From positions 940,001-1,004,000 of the forward strand of contig JACYXH010000113.1 in NCBI GenBank assembly GCA_026745465.1: a DNA stretch of 64,000 nucleotides, read 5' to 3'. Under the pieces are notes generated by a model. That model was not told where the DNA came from, ran no database searches, and worked only from the letters and a program-made list of their open reading frames with translations. The stretch is from Lota lota (taxonomy: Eukaryota; Chordata; Actinopteri; Gadiformes; Lotidae). The position numbers and the translations under genes were made by a program. Of this stretch, positions 1 to 14,151 are shown in pieces (position 1 is the stretch's first letter; every line of letters begins with the position of its first letter).

Positions 1-510
<510 letters not shown>

Positions 511-537
511 TGAGCTCTGTTTGTTTAGACCCTTTAT

Positions 538-760
538 CACAGGTACAGTCTGTCACAGGTACCCCCCCCCCCCCCCCCGAACCCTAAGCTCTCTGGGGGG
601 CAAGGAATAAGCCCCTTGCTTCTCAACACCTTGAGAAGGAACACAGGACGGGGGGTGTCTCCTTCCAGGGATGGTTAGGAGTGCAAGGGGTGCCAGGGTG
701 GGCATATATTATGGCAGCAAACAAGCAAAACAGAGAAAATAGCAAAATGTGTAATATGTG
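538..760 (+). repeat. Dispersed teleost repeat, copy A
   Basis: This copy shares an ordered series of blocks with 49560-49800: a TTAATCACAG/TTTATCACAG-like start, a poly(C) run (562-578, 17 C), a GGGCAAGAA/GGGCAAGGAA block, a CTTGAGAAGG-like block and a perfect CCTTCCAGGGATGGTTAGG. The two copies are diverged, so both are old. The downstream part (GGTGCCAGGGTGGGCATATA) is kept only here. No coding capacity is visible. The family name is not determined. Confidence 0.6.
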
Positions 761-844
761 TGGTGTGGAGGTGGTGGCTGACAGAGCCCTCTGGCTCTGC
801 AGTCCATCCCTATCATGCTCAGAGTACAGTCTGGAGTGCATTAG

Positions 845-1593
<749 letters not shown>

Positions 1594-2091
1594 GGTTTTT
1601 CGGCGAGCGACGGATAAAACAGCGAGGAAAAAAAAAGTGAATTCATCAATGCGACCGAGCATCTCCCAAGGGCAGGATCGCACAAGGCCGTTTTTGTACG
1701 CAGCAGAAGACCTGGGCTTGGGCTATACACCAACACAAAGCCCGAGAAAGATACTGCGATGTATTGGTGATGTAGCGCAAGTATTGGCGAGGTGCGCGGG
1801 TGTTTGTGTATAAACCGTGTGTGGCTTTGACAGTATTCATCATATCGTCTCTCTCCAGTGCAATGGGGTCTTACTGGACAGTTTATTGTTTGAACGACCT
1901 TTTATAGAAAGCAAATGACATCGGCTAGTGCGGCGGCATCACGAACGCTAAACCTAGTAACACAAAGAGGAGAAGACCTGCGTCGAAGTGGACATTATTT
2001 CAGCTTTCAACACGCATGGCAGTCAATGCCATGTGACGTGATGCACGTGGGAAATTGCATCACGGATCACTCATTTACAATACATTTTTTC

Positions 2092-2151
2092 AGAATTAGT
2101 GTCCTCATGTCCTCGTTAAGGCCTTAACGAGGAAATGAGGACACTAATTCT
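2092..2151. repeat. 60-bp near-perfect palindrome without spacer
   Basis: The left arm 2092-2121 (AGAATTAGTGTCCTCA, TG, TCCTCGTTAAGG) pairs with 2122-2151 at 28 of 30 positions. Only the TG/AA pair in the middle of the arm fails. The centre is GGCC with no loop. It lies in the nlgn4x intron. It could be a fold-back relic or a mutational palindrome. Confidence 0.9.
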
Positions 2152-2820
2152 ACGCCGTAACGGCATGAGTTACACCTGAATTCAAAACTGCCGTCACACC
2201 TCTGTGGTAAAGGCCTATGAAGTACACACGGGAAAGAGATGCATTCAGAGTAAGCTATTAGCATGGGCGAAGAATGAAATAAATAAAAACACTGGCAGCT
2301 TAATGGCAAGTCTGTTGAGTTGAATGAAGCTAATTGAGACAAACGCAGAAGACTTAAAGGGTCACCCTGTGGGATTAAACGATTGTTTGCTGTTTGTCGT
2401 CTTCAAGCGGACTTGTTTGAACAGCCATGGTCACGGCGGGAGGGAAAGGCCTGTCTCTTGTTTGTGCTAACCCCTCTCAGGGCACCGCCACTCTTCTAAC
2501 GCTAGCTAACAAAGCCGTTCGATCTCGAGGGACAAGGCGACGCTGTCGACGCCAGGAAGAGGAATACACTCATGGCATTTATTACAATTGAAACAGCCGG
2601 AGCAGAACGCTGGAGAGTCTGTGGACGGATTACGGTTACGGAAGACGTTTCCTGTAGACCGCGGCCGCTTCCATGGATGCACTGGATCGGACCGTTTCGC
2701 ACCCAGGAACGTCCGAATGGGAATTAGGAACGTGTACGCACGCAGGCGTCAGTGACGACGTGTTCCGGGCAATGGTTGGGGAAGTTAGTGGGTGAACGCT
2801 CGCAACAACGCACACACAGT

Positions 2821-3204
2821 TTCTTCTTCTTCTTCTTCTTCTTCTTCTTCTTCTTCTTCTTCTTCTTCTTCTTCTTCTTCTTCTTCTTCTTCTTCTTCTT
2901 CTTCTTCTTCTTCTTCTTCTTCTTCTTCTTCTTCTTCTTCTTCTTCTTCTTCTTCTTCTTCTTCTTCTTCTTCTTCTTCTTCTTCTTCTTCTTCTTCTTC
3001 TTCTTCTTCTTCTTCTTCTTCTTCTTCTTCTTCTTCTTCTTCTTCTTCTTCTTCTTCTTCTTCTTCTTCTTCTTCTTCTTCTTCTTCTTCTTCTTCTTCT
3101 TCTTCTTCTTCTTCTTCTTCTTCTTCTTCTTCTTCTTCTTCTTCTTCTTCTTCTTCTTCTTCTTCTTCTTCTTCTTCTTCTTCTTCTTCTTCTTCTTCTT
3201 CTTC
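2821..3204 (+). repeat. (TTC)128 pure trinucleotide array (GAA on minus strand)
   Basis: 384 bp, 128 uninterrupted TTC copies, flanked by CACACACAGT and ACCTGACGTC. It lies inside the nlgn4x intron, transcribed as UUC. Pure GAA-TTC arrays of this length are known to form triplex DNA and to be length-unstable. The apparent poly-Ser, poly-Phe and poly-Lys frames are artefacts of the array. Confidence 0.98.
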
Positions 3205-3328
3205 ACCTGACGTCGACGCGGCAGACGGTTTCGTTTGTGTCTCCGAGGTCCAGGAGTCGAGTGTGTCTGAGAGCCAAGATGAGCGGTCTCCATCCTATCT
3301 GTTCAGCATTCAGACGGAGACAGCCGCT

Positions 3329-3908
3329 CACACACATGCACTCTCACACACATGCACTCTCACACAGGAGCACACACTGTCACACAGGAGCACGCACACA
3401 CCAGCATGCACACACAGCACATACACACACACACAGGAGCTCGCACACACCAGCACGCACACACAGCACATACACACACACACAGGAGCTCGCACACACC
3501 AGCATGCACACATCAGCACGCACACACCAGCACGCACACACACACACACAGAAGCTTGCACGCACACACACTCACACACAGGAGCACACACACACAAGCA
3601 CGCACATAGGAGCACGCACACACTAGCGCACACACACACGAGCACACACACACACACACACAGGAGCACACACACACTAGAGCGCATATACACACACACG
3701 AGCACACACACACACACAAGCACACACACACAAGCACGCACATAGGAGCACGCACACACTAGCGCGCACACACACACGAACACACACACACACACAGGAG
3801 CACACACACACTAGAGCGCATATACACACACACGAGCACACACACACACACAAGCACACACACACACGAGCACGCACGCACACACACACACACAGGACCA
3901 CGCACACA
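3329..3908 (+). repeat. CA-rich compound minisatellite
   Basis: (CA)n interrupted periodically by GGAGC, AGCACGC and AGCATGC words. A longer unit (CACTAGAGCGCATATACAC with neighbouring CACGAGC) recurs near 3672 and 3811. No coding signal. Confidence 0.93.
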
Positions 3909-4169
3909 TGGCCCCTGGCCGCCTCCGCCTCAAGGCTGTCCTCTCCCCTTCCCGCTCCGTTCTTTACCTCTCCAAAGTTAATGAAATGGCCGCCACCGAG
4001 GCTCTGGAGAGTGACGGCCGTGGAAAAGATGATAATCACCAAAATAAAAGCCCCGCGCAACGTTGAACCCACGAATGGAATAGCACACTCGTCCGCTTAT
4101 TATACATGGGGGCGAGTGAAATAGATGCCATACTTGAATGCAAACACAACATTGAGCGTTTTGTCCGCT

Positions 4170-4186
4170 CCATCAGAGGGCGTTAG
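4170..4186 (+). promoter_or_regulatory. CTCF-core-like motif in intron
   Basis: CCATCAGAGGGCGTTAG differs at two positions from the common CTCF core CCACCAGAGGGCGCTA. It lies in a unique, CpG-containing stretch of the intron, 420 bp before the terminal exon. The motif match is visible; occupancy is not known. Confidence 0.3.
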
Positions 4187-4604
4187 TGCGAGATCGGGCC
4201 GGGGCGAACCACAGTTCCCTTCAGATGCGCAGAGGATCAGCGCTAAGTGAACCTAATGGCCCGTTGAGCCGTCTCAAGATGGCCGCTCGTTTGTTTTGAA
4301 CGCGGCGCTTGCCTGCGTCCTGATTGGTTGATCGAACGTGATCCGGGCCAATCGAAGAGCTAAGCCGCCACAGTGTTGTTTTTTGTCATAACAATTCAAA
4401 TCAGCTTGTTGGCAATAAAGTTTTGCCTTTTGAATACTAATATCAAATGATGAGGTGAGATTGAAATTGAGCCAACATAGAAAAAACGTAAATCAGATAA
4501 TATAGATGGACGCATATTATAGAAAGATAAATGCAATAGTAAAATATAGAAATAAACCAGAACTAATTCACGGCATCCTCTCCATCGCTCTCTTCTGTCC
4601 TCAG

Positions 4605-5593
4605 GGACCCCAACCAGCCGGTGCCCCAGGACACCAAGTTCATCCACACCAAGCCCAACCGCTTCGAGGAGGTGGCCTGGACCAAGTACAACCCCAAGGA
4701 GCAGCTGTACCTGCACATCGGTCTGAAGCCGCGCGTGCGCGACCACTACCGCGCCACCAAGGTGGCCTTCTGGCTGGAGCTGGTGCCCCACCTGCACAAC
4801 ATCAACGACATCATCCAGTACGTGTCCACCACCACCAAGATCCCCCCGCAGGACACCACCCCGTACCCCTACACCAAGCGCTTCCCGGGCAAGAACAACT
4901 GGCCCTCCACCACCCGCCACCCGGGCCTGCCCCCCGCCAACACCAAGCAGGGCACGGACCAGCGCAAGGGGGGGGGCGGCGAGCCGGGCGGCGAGCCGGG
5001 CGACGAGTCGGCGGTGGTCATCGAGACCAAGCGGGACTACTCCACGGAGCTGTCGGTGACCATCGCCGTGGGCGCCTCGCTGCTCTTCCTCAACATCCTG
5101 GCCTTCGCCGCGCTCTACTACAAGAAGGACAAGCGGCGCCACGACTCCAACCGCCGCCTGCCCACGCCGCAGCGCGGCCCGGCGCCGGCCCACGGCGGGA
5201 CGGCCCCCTCGGCCCCCCCCCCCCCTCGGCGCCAACGACGTGGGCCACCTGCAGAGCGAGGAGCTGATGAGCCTGCAGATGAAGCAGCAGAAGCTGGAGC
5301 ACGAGCAGCAGCACCACCAGCAGCACCACCAGCAGCACCACCTGCAGCAGCAGCACGAGTGCGGCGTGGCGCTACAGGCCCACGACGCGGCGCTGGCGCG
5401 GCTGGCGTGCCCGCCGGACTACACGCTGACGCTGAGGCGCTCGCCGGACGACCTGCCCCTCATGGCGCCCAGCACCATCACCATGATCCCCAGCTCGCTG
5501 GCCGCCATGCAGCCGCTGCAGAACTTCAACGCCTTCGGGGGCAGTCAGAACAGCACCAACCTGCCCCACGGACACTCCACCACCCGGGTATAG
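4605..5593 (+). CDS. nlgn4x: Neuroligin-4-like terminal coding exon, frame broken at a C run
   Basis: This exon encodes the end of the cholinesterase-like domain ([20 protein letters not shown]...), a stalk with a Gly/Glu insert (about 4966-5010), [11 protein letters not shown], a membrane span (about 5056-5121) and the cytoplasmic tail. The tail has [17 protein letters not shown], a Gln/His-rich insert (5284-5356), HEC, the gephyrin-type motif [14 protein letters not shown] (5411-5452) and the terminal PDZ ligand STTRV (5576-5590) with TAG at 5591-5593. [15 protein letters not shown] and the ETKRDYS context point to NLGN4 rather than NLGN1, 2 or 3. The frame upstream of 5213 and the frame of the conserved tail differ by one base, and the switch falls in a run of 13 C. 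Read straight through, the tail becomes nonsense Pro/Ala-rich protein. The conserved tail is intact in the shifted frame, so a sequence error is more likely than gene loss. Confidence 0.93.
5213..5225 (+). other. nlgn4x: C13 homopolymer at the frame break
   Basis: Thirteen C lie in the Pro/Ala-rich cytoplasmic segment. The upstream frame has codon starts at positions equal to 1 modulo 3 and the conserved tail uses 2 modulo 3. A run of 12 (or 15) C would keep one continuous frame. A homopolymer miscall or a real frameshift polymorphism are the alternatives. Confidence 0.85.
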
Positions 5594-5688
5594 GGGAGCC
5601 CGCGGAGGGTGGAGCAGGAGGTCCAGGTGGGGGCATGTTGGGGAATGAACTAACGGCGGAGCAGACGCTGATGCCCTGGGTGGGGTGG

Positions 5689-6366
5689 GGTTGGATGGAG
5701 GGGGGAGGGGGTTGGATGGAGGGGGGAGGGGGTTGGATGGAGGGGGGGGGGGTAGGATGGAGGGGGGAGGGGGTAGGATGGAGGGGTAGGATGGAGGGGG
5801 GAGAAAGGGTTGAATGGAGGGGGTTGGATGGAGGGGGGAGAAGGGGTTGGATGGAGGGGTAGGATGGAGGGGGGAGAAGGGGTTGGATGGAGGGGGAGAA
5901 AGGGTTGAATGGAGGGGGAGAAGGGTTGAATGGAGGGGGGAGAAGGGGGTTGAATGGAGGGGGGAGGGGGTTGATTGAATGGAGGGAGAAAGGGTTGAAT
6001 GGAGGGGTAGGATGGAGGGGGGAGGGGGTTGAATGGAGGGGGAGAAAGGGTTGAATGGAGGGGGGGGAGAAAGGGTTGAATGGAGGGGGTAGGATGGAGG
6101 GGGGAGAAGGGGTTGAATGGAGGGGGAGAAAGGAGTTGAATGGAGGGGGGGGAGAAGGGTAGGATTGAGGGAAGAAAGGGTAGGATGGAGGGGGAGAAGG
6201 GGTTGGATGGAGGGGGGAGAAAGGGGTTGAATGGAGGGGGAGAAAAGGGTTGAATGGAGGGGGGAGGAGGGGGTAGGATGGAGGGGGGAGAAGGGGTTGA
6301 ATGGAGGGGGAGAAGGGGTTGAATGGAGGGGGAGAAAGGGTTGAATGGAGGGGGGGAGGGGGTTGG
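5689..6366 (+). repeat. G-rich minisatellite in the 3' UTR
   Basis: About 30 degenerate units of roughly 18-22 bp built on GGTTGAATGGAGGGGGGAG, with GGATGG and GAAGG variants. Nearly every unit carries one or two runs of four or more G, so the transcript strand has dense G-quadruplex potential. Confidence 0.95.
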
Positions 6367-6430
6367 AAGCCGGCGACGGGTTGCAGGATTCGGCCAGCAC
6401 AGATTTTACACGGGAAACAGGGACAGCGAC

Positions 6431-6432
<2 letters not shown>

Positions 6433-6468
<36 letters not shown>
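6433..6468 (+). repeat. Poly(G)36
   Basis: 36 uninterrupted G, just after the minisatellite and within the inferred 3' UTR. Confidence 0.95.
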
Positions 6469-6469
<1 letters not shown>

Positions 6470-7101
6470 TGGAGAGCGACCTGGAGCTACGAGAACTCGG
6501 GGGTCTCGGGGGTCTCGGCGTGCGAGACGTTGTTTTGCTGCCATGCCTTCTCAGAGAAGTATTACCGGAGTAGAGCGCAGACTTCTGGACGGCTCGGGGA
6601 CGGCCAAGCGAACGCCTCTTTTAGGGGTTGCGTTCCCCCAGACCCTCTTTGCGTTGGTCGCATTTCGTCGCGGAGAGTTTGACCAAAAGGCGAGCGGATG
6701 GGATAACCGTCGAGGGAAACCTTACGATCACACCCACGCACACAAACGACCCCCATTTCTGAGGCTTTTCCGCGCCGTTAAAAAGATGTGCGTAGACATA
6801 GGAGGAGGACGGCGGCAGCAGTAATTCTTTGATTGTCGAGCGACCGCTGAACGACTGAGACCACACTGAGACAGTAATCCCAATAGGATCCATATGGTAA
6901 ATATTAAATATCGACCTGGGCACAGAATTTCAAATGAAACCCCAGCCTGAAATGTATTTATGGAACATTTTTAAAGAACAAAATAGTATATATAGTTGTG
7001 AGCAGAAATTTAATGAAAAAAAGTTAAAAGATATCAAAAGAGCTTTTATTGTTGTTGATTTCCATTGTTTTTCATTTGTCCCATACTTTGCTGTACGTGT
7101 G

Positions 7102-7109
7102 TGTAAATA
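7102..7109 (+). promoter_or_regulatory. Pumilio-type element in 3' UTR
   Basis: TGTAAATA matches the Pumilio recognition element UGUANAUA. A second copy is at 7840-7847. Both lie in the AT-rich part of the inferred 3' UTR. Confidence 0.35.
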
Positions 7110-7469
7110 TCCGTAGTTTGAACGTTATGATTTTTGTTAGGATTACAACTTTTCAACCTTTTCTGCGGTTGCTTTCCTCCTTCGACCACAAAATGGCCAA
7201 AATGCGAACACAATCCCCGGTGCTGAGGATGCACATTTTAACCCGACCTTTCGTGGTCAGCCATCGCGGGCAAATCACGACAACAAAACATCGATCGTCG
7301 AGCGTACGACATCGTCATCTCCCGCATAACTCTCCGTCGTCCATCCATCCCGGAAGACCTTGCATGTCCCAATGAAAGCTTTACTGCACTTTTCTTCTTC
7401 ACATGGTTCTGTCCGACATTCCCCACGACACCCCTACCCCCAAACATGACATGGTATGATCCTCTCTCT

Positions 7470-7471
<2 letters not shown>

Positions 7472-7562
<91 letters not shown>
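7472..7562 (+). repeat. (CA)45 microsatellite
   Basis: Uninterrupted CA dinucleotides within the inferred 3' UTR. Confidence 0.98.
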
Positions 7563-7565
<3 letters not shown>

Positions 7566-7839
7566 CCGTGTGTAATAATTGTGTATGCTTTCATTTTTCT
7601 TTTTTCTTGCTATCCCAACACTGCCTCAGCTTAACTTAAATGTGACCAGCAATGTTTTATTTGGAAACCGACAAAAAAGAAAGAAAAAAAAAAGGCAGTG
7701 AATTTTTGGGTATTAATATTAGTTGGATATGTTTGTAAAGAGGTATATGTTAGATATTTCAAACTGTCATTTGCTAGCAATATGTTAAGTTATGTGCCAG
7801 GCTTGTGATATTTTTGGGTTACAAAAGCAAGTGAATGAT

Positions 7840-7847
7840 TGTAAATA
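7840..7847 (+). promoter_or_regulatory. Pumilio-type element in 3' UTR (second)
   Basis: TGTAAATA again, in the context ATTGTAAATATTAATG. Same reasoning as the copy at 7102. Confidence 0.35.
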
Positions 7848-8134
7848 TTAATGACATTATTATATAAAAAGTAAGAGGAAAGTAAACTAACTCTTTTTAA
7901 CTCTGCATCCTATTACAACAAATTACACCAAAAAAAAGATTTTAATCGACGTTTGTAAATTCTATACAAGATATTCTGTTGAGCCCTCAATATGGTCAAG
8001 ATATCTAGGGTTTTATTGTAGAGTTTGGAAAAGTCCTTAGTTTGTCTTATAATATTTGTTTGCAGTTTTGCCTTAAGTAATAGAAATAATATCTGTGGCT
8101 GAACTCCTGTATAAACCTTTTCTGCAGCATTTTT

Positions 8135-8140
8135 AATAAA
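8135..8140 (+). promoter_or_regulatory. nlgn4x: Polyadenylation signal of nlgn4x
   Basis: AATAAA in TTTTAATAAAATATTAAAG, following TGTATAAACC and an AT-rich stretch. Cleavage would be expected 10-30 bp later. It is the first clear signal after the stop codon in a plausible context. Confidence 0.6.
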
Positions 8141-8160
8141 ATATTAAAGTATTTTCTAAA

Positions 8161-9461
<1,301 letters not shown>

Positions 9462-9794
9462 AGCTCCATAGTTCCACCTTTATAGGTTTTGAATCCAGCC
9501 AAGTTCTCTCTTGACTTAAAACTGAAGTGACAAGACGGGGAATTGAAATCTTTAATAGCATTCTGTGGTGACCACGGCCGAAGTAACCGTCTCCTTTCAA
9601 CATTAACACACTGATGTTTTGGCCAAACTTGAACTGAGTATTGCCATGCAACTTGGGGAAAACTAATTAGAATGATTGTGTATCGGTCCATTGAATGTCA
9701 TTGACCTGAGCAAATAAACGGTATATTTATATATATTTTTATATATATATATGGTGCAAGGGGCATTTAATTAGCATGTTGTTTATGCCTACTT

Positions 9795-10419
<625 letters not shown>

Positions 10420-10888
10420 CTGTAGTTCTATCTCTTTATATTTATATCTCTTGGTTCTATCTGTTTACTGTAGTTCTATCTCTTTATATCTCTTTTTACT
10501 ACTGTTGTTCTATCTCTTAGTTCTATCTCTTTTTACTGCTGTAGTTCTATCTCTCTGTAGTTCTATCTCTTTGTTCTATCTCTTTATAGTTAAATCTCTT
10601 TATAGTTATATATCTTAGTTATATCTCTTTATAGTTCTATCTCTTTACTGTAGTTCTATCTCTCTCTTTTTACTACTGTAGTTCTATCTGTAGTTCTATC
10701 TCTTTATAGTTCTATCTCTTTACTGTAGTTCTATCTCTCTCTTTTTACTACTGTAGTTCTATCTGTAGTTCTATCTGTAGTTCTATCTGTAGTTCTATCT
10801 CTTTATAGTTCTATCTCTTTACTATAGTTCTCTCTTTCTATCTCTTTTTACTACTGTAGTTCTATCTCTCTGTAGTTCTATCTCTTCT
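10420..10888 (+). repeat. Minisatellite TGTAGTTCTATCTCTTTA
   Basis: About 25 irregular copies of TAGTTCTATCTCTTTA-like units, many extended by CTACTG. It is a degenerate, length-variable array. Confidence 0.93.
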
Positions 10889-11353
10889 AATCCTTCCGGC
10901 TGATCTGTGGAATAGTAGAAGGCCGTAAATCCTGACACGTAAAGGCAAATCAAGCTTACTGGAAATCCATTATTTTAATTTTTATTTTAAAGAGCTAAGC
11001 TATTCATGTCATGCTACTGGAATAAAACAAGCAAATGGAGTTTAATCCGCCAGGAACGTCTTTGCCAGGGAGGAACTAACAAACACTGATTAGGATTCGA
11101 GTAAATACCGCTGCAATGGTAGCAGTTGATTACATTCTGTCCCGGGGGTGGGGGGTGGTGGGGGGGGCTTAATAGATACCTATATAAAATGTTAAGATCC
11201 AATTTATATGCCAAATAGCATAGGTGGAAAGTCCGGCTGTGGAAAGTAAAAGCCCTCCCCAGTATTTAGAGTCAACCATCTGGCATTTCTCGTAAACGTT
11301 CCGACTCAGAATGACAGATAATGGGGAGAAAGTCCTGAATTCAGTGCAGCCCT
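10889..11353. other. Intergenic unique sequence
   Basis: Nothing recognisable. A G-rich patch lies at 11142-11167. Confidence 0.6.
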
Positions 11354-11393
11354 GTCGCCAGTAAAAAACCGGGGCCGTTTTTTTACTGGCGAC
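11354..11393. repeat. Hairpin-forming inverted repeat
   Basis: GTCGCCAGTAAAAAA at 11354 pairs perfectly with TTTTTTACTGGCGAC ending at 11393, with a GC-rich loop of about 10 nt. It borders a degenerate GACTTGACTCAGG-type repeat (11394-11520) that looks like a common teleost simple repeat family. Confidence 0.85.
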
Positions 11394-11520
11394 TGGAGTC
11401 ACATGACTTGACTCAGGTCAGACACGCGTCGACTTGAGATTCGCTCGACGTACAATCGGTGAAAGACCTGACTTGAGTCTGACTTGGTGTTCATGACTTA
11501 AGGCCTGACTTAAGACTTGT
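11394..11520. repeat. Degenerate ACTTGACTC-type repeat
   Basis: Repeated GACTTGA, CTGACTTGAGTC and GACTTAAG words, strongly diverged. Confidence 0.5.
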
Positions 11521-11675
11521 ATTTTTTTTTTGTATATTGAAGTACCATTTAGTTTTTTGAAACATGATCGGGTGATTTCTAACTCTGTTAACTGAGCGCA
11601 TTGTACTCTTATAACACAGCCCTCCGGCTCCTGTCTGGTATTTCAACGTTCATCGAACCCCGAGTGGATTCTTTC

Positions 11676-12841
<1,166 letters not shown>

Positions 12842-12993
12842 CACCTGTAACACCTGGTGTACAGGTGCACCAGGTGTAACGCCAGGTGTAACACCAGGTG
12901 TAACACCTGGTGTACAGGTGCACCAGGTGTAACGCCAGGTGTAACACCTGGTGTACAGGTGCACCAGGTGTAACGCCAGGTGTAACACCTGGT
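12842..12993. repeat. Palindromic E-box minisatellite
   Basis: A tandem array whose units alternate CACCTGGTG, CAGGTG, CACCAGGTG and GCCAGGTG. I count 15 CACCTG/CAGGTG hexamers in about 152 bp. CACCTGGTG and CACCAGGTG in each unit are exact reverse complements separated by 8 bp, so each unit can fold. CACCTG is the ZEB/Snail/E-protein type of E-box. Confidence 0.93.
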
Positions 12994-13645
12994 GTACTGG
13001 TGCCGGTCTCCCACAGGACGGTGCACCATGGTAACCGTTAACACAACGGCTGGATCGCGTCGGAGGTCTTGATAGCTCTTACTAATGGAATTGGCCCCGC
13101 GGGGCTTCCATCAGCGTTCCGAGGCTTGAGGGGAGGTACGTCGGAGACGAGGAGTGCGACTTAACGTTAGCGGTTTTGCTGCCAGGCAGCAAATGATGTC
13201 CGCGGCCGACGGGTCAAAAGGGGACAAGGAAGAAGTGAAGGGCTGGACGAAAATCAATTTCAGACGTCCCTTTTTATTTAATCAGCTGGGTCCCGGTCCC
13301 TCTTGGGCACACAGCTGGTTTACAAATGTTACAGGACGAGATAAAATAGCACAAAGACCAAAGCGGAAGGGGAAATGGGAAAACACAGACGCCGTCAACA
13401 AGACTGTTGATGCAATTTACACTGTGCCGTTTCCTGAATACAGAGGGGTCGTCTAGGGAACGCGAGACTGCCTCCGATCTCTATCCTGCTGGCCGGGGGG
13501 GGGGGGGGGGGGGGGGGGGCAAAGAGATCCGTCCCCAGCGTGTCCGGTCAGTCTCCCTCTCGCCGTTAGATCTGCTGGTTTTGAGAGGTTTCACTAGCAG
13601 CAGGCGCATGAGGCACCCCCCCCCCCCCCCCCCTGGCAGAGACAG

Positions 13646-13676
<31 letters not shown>

Positions 13677-13863
13677 TGCTGCTCTGACGTCGTCTCCGGG
13701 TAGAAGAGGACGTCTCGTCTGCGGCCGCTGCCACCGCAGGACGCCGCGTGATTTATGGGAGATCACGGGGTGAGGGGAGCGGGGGGGAGCTGGGGGGGGG
13801 GGGGGGGGGTGCTTTGAAGGGGCTCCTGCAGACATGGACAAAATTGGGTTTACTCAAAAAGGC

Positions 13864-13866
<3 letters not shown>
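12994..13866. repeat. Intergenic with four long G/C homopolymers
   Basis: Poly(G) at 13495-13519, poly(C) at 13616-13633, poly(G) at 13649-13676 and poly(G) at 13792-13809. The C18 and G28 runs are only 15 bp apart and complementary, so they could pair as a hairpin. The rest is unique, with no gene seen. Confidence 0.9.

Positions 13867-14151
<285 letters not shown>

Larger units (their letters stand above)
5594..8160 (+). other. nlgn4x: nlgn4x 3' UTR (inferred extent)
   Basis: The segment runs from the stop codon to the first well-formed AATAAA at 8135, with no other gene signal between. It begins with a G-rich minisatellite and poly(G). 6469-6930 is unique. From about 6930 it becomes AT-rich with UGUAAAUA words, typical of long neuronal 3' UTRs. 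A (CA)n array lies at 7472-7562. The end point is inferred from the poly(A) signal only. Confidence 0.6.

Noticed and set aside
2752..3745. Poly-Ser/poly-Phe protein
   Set aside because: Pure (TTC)n and CA-repeat translation within the intron.
5226..5862. Pro/Ala-rich continuation of the neuroligin frame past 5593
   Set aside because: It arises from reading the wrong frame after the C13 run. The conserved tail with STTRV is in the adjacent frame.
6395..6430. RE1/NRSF-like halves (CAGCAC and GGACAGCG) near the minisatellite
   Set aside because: The half-sites are too far apart and the left half is poor.
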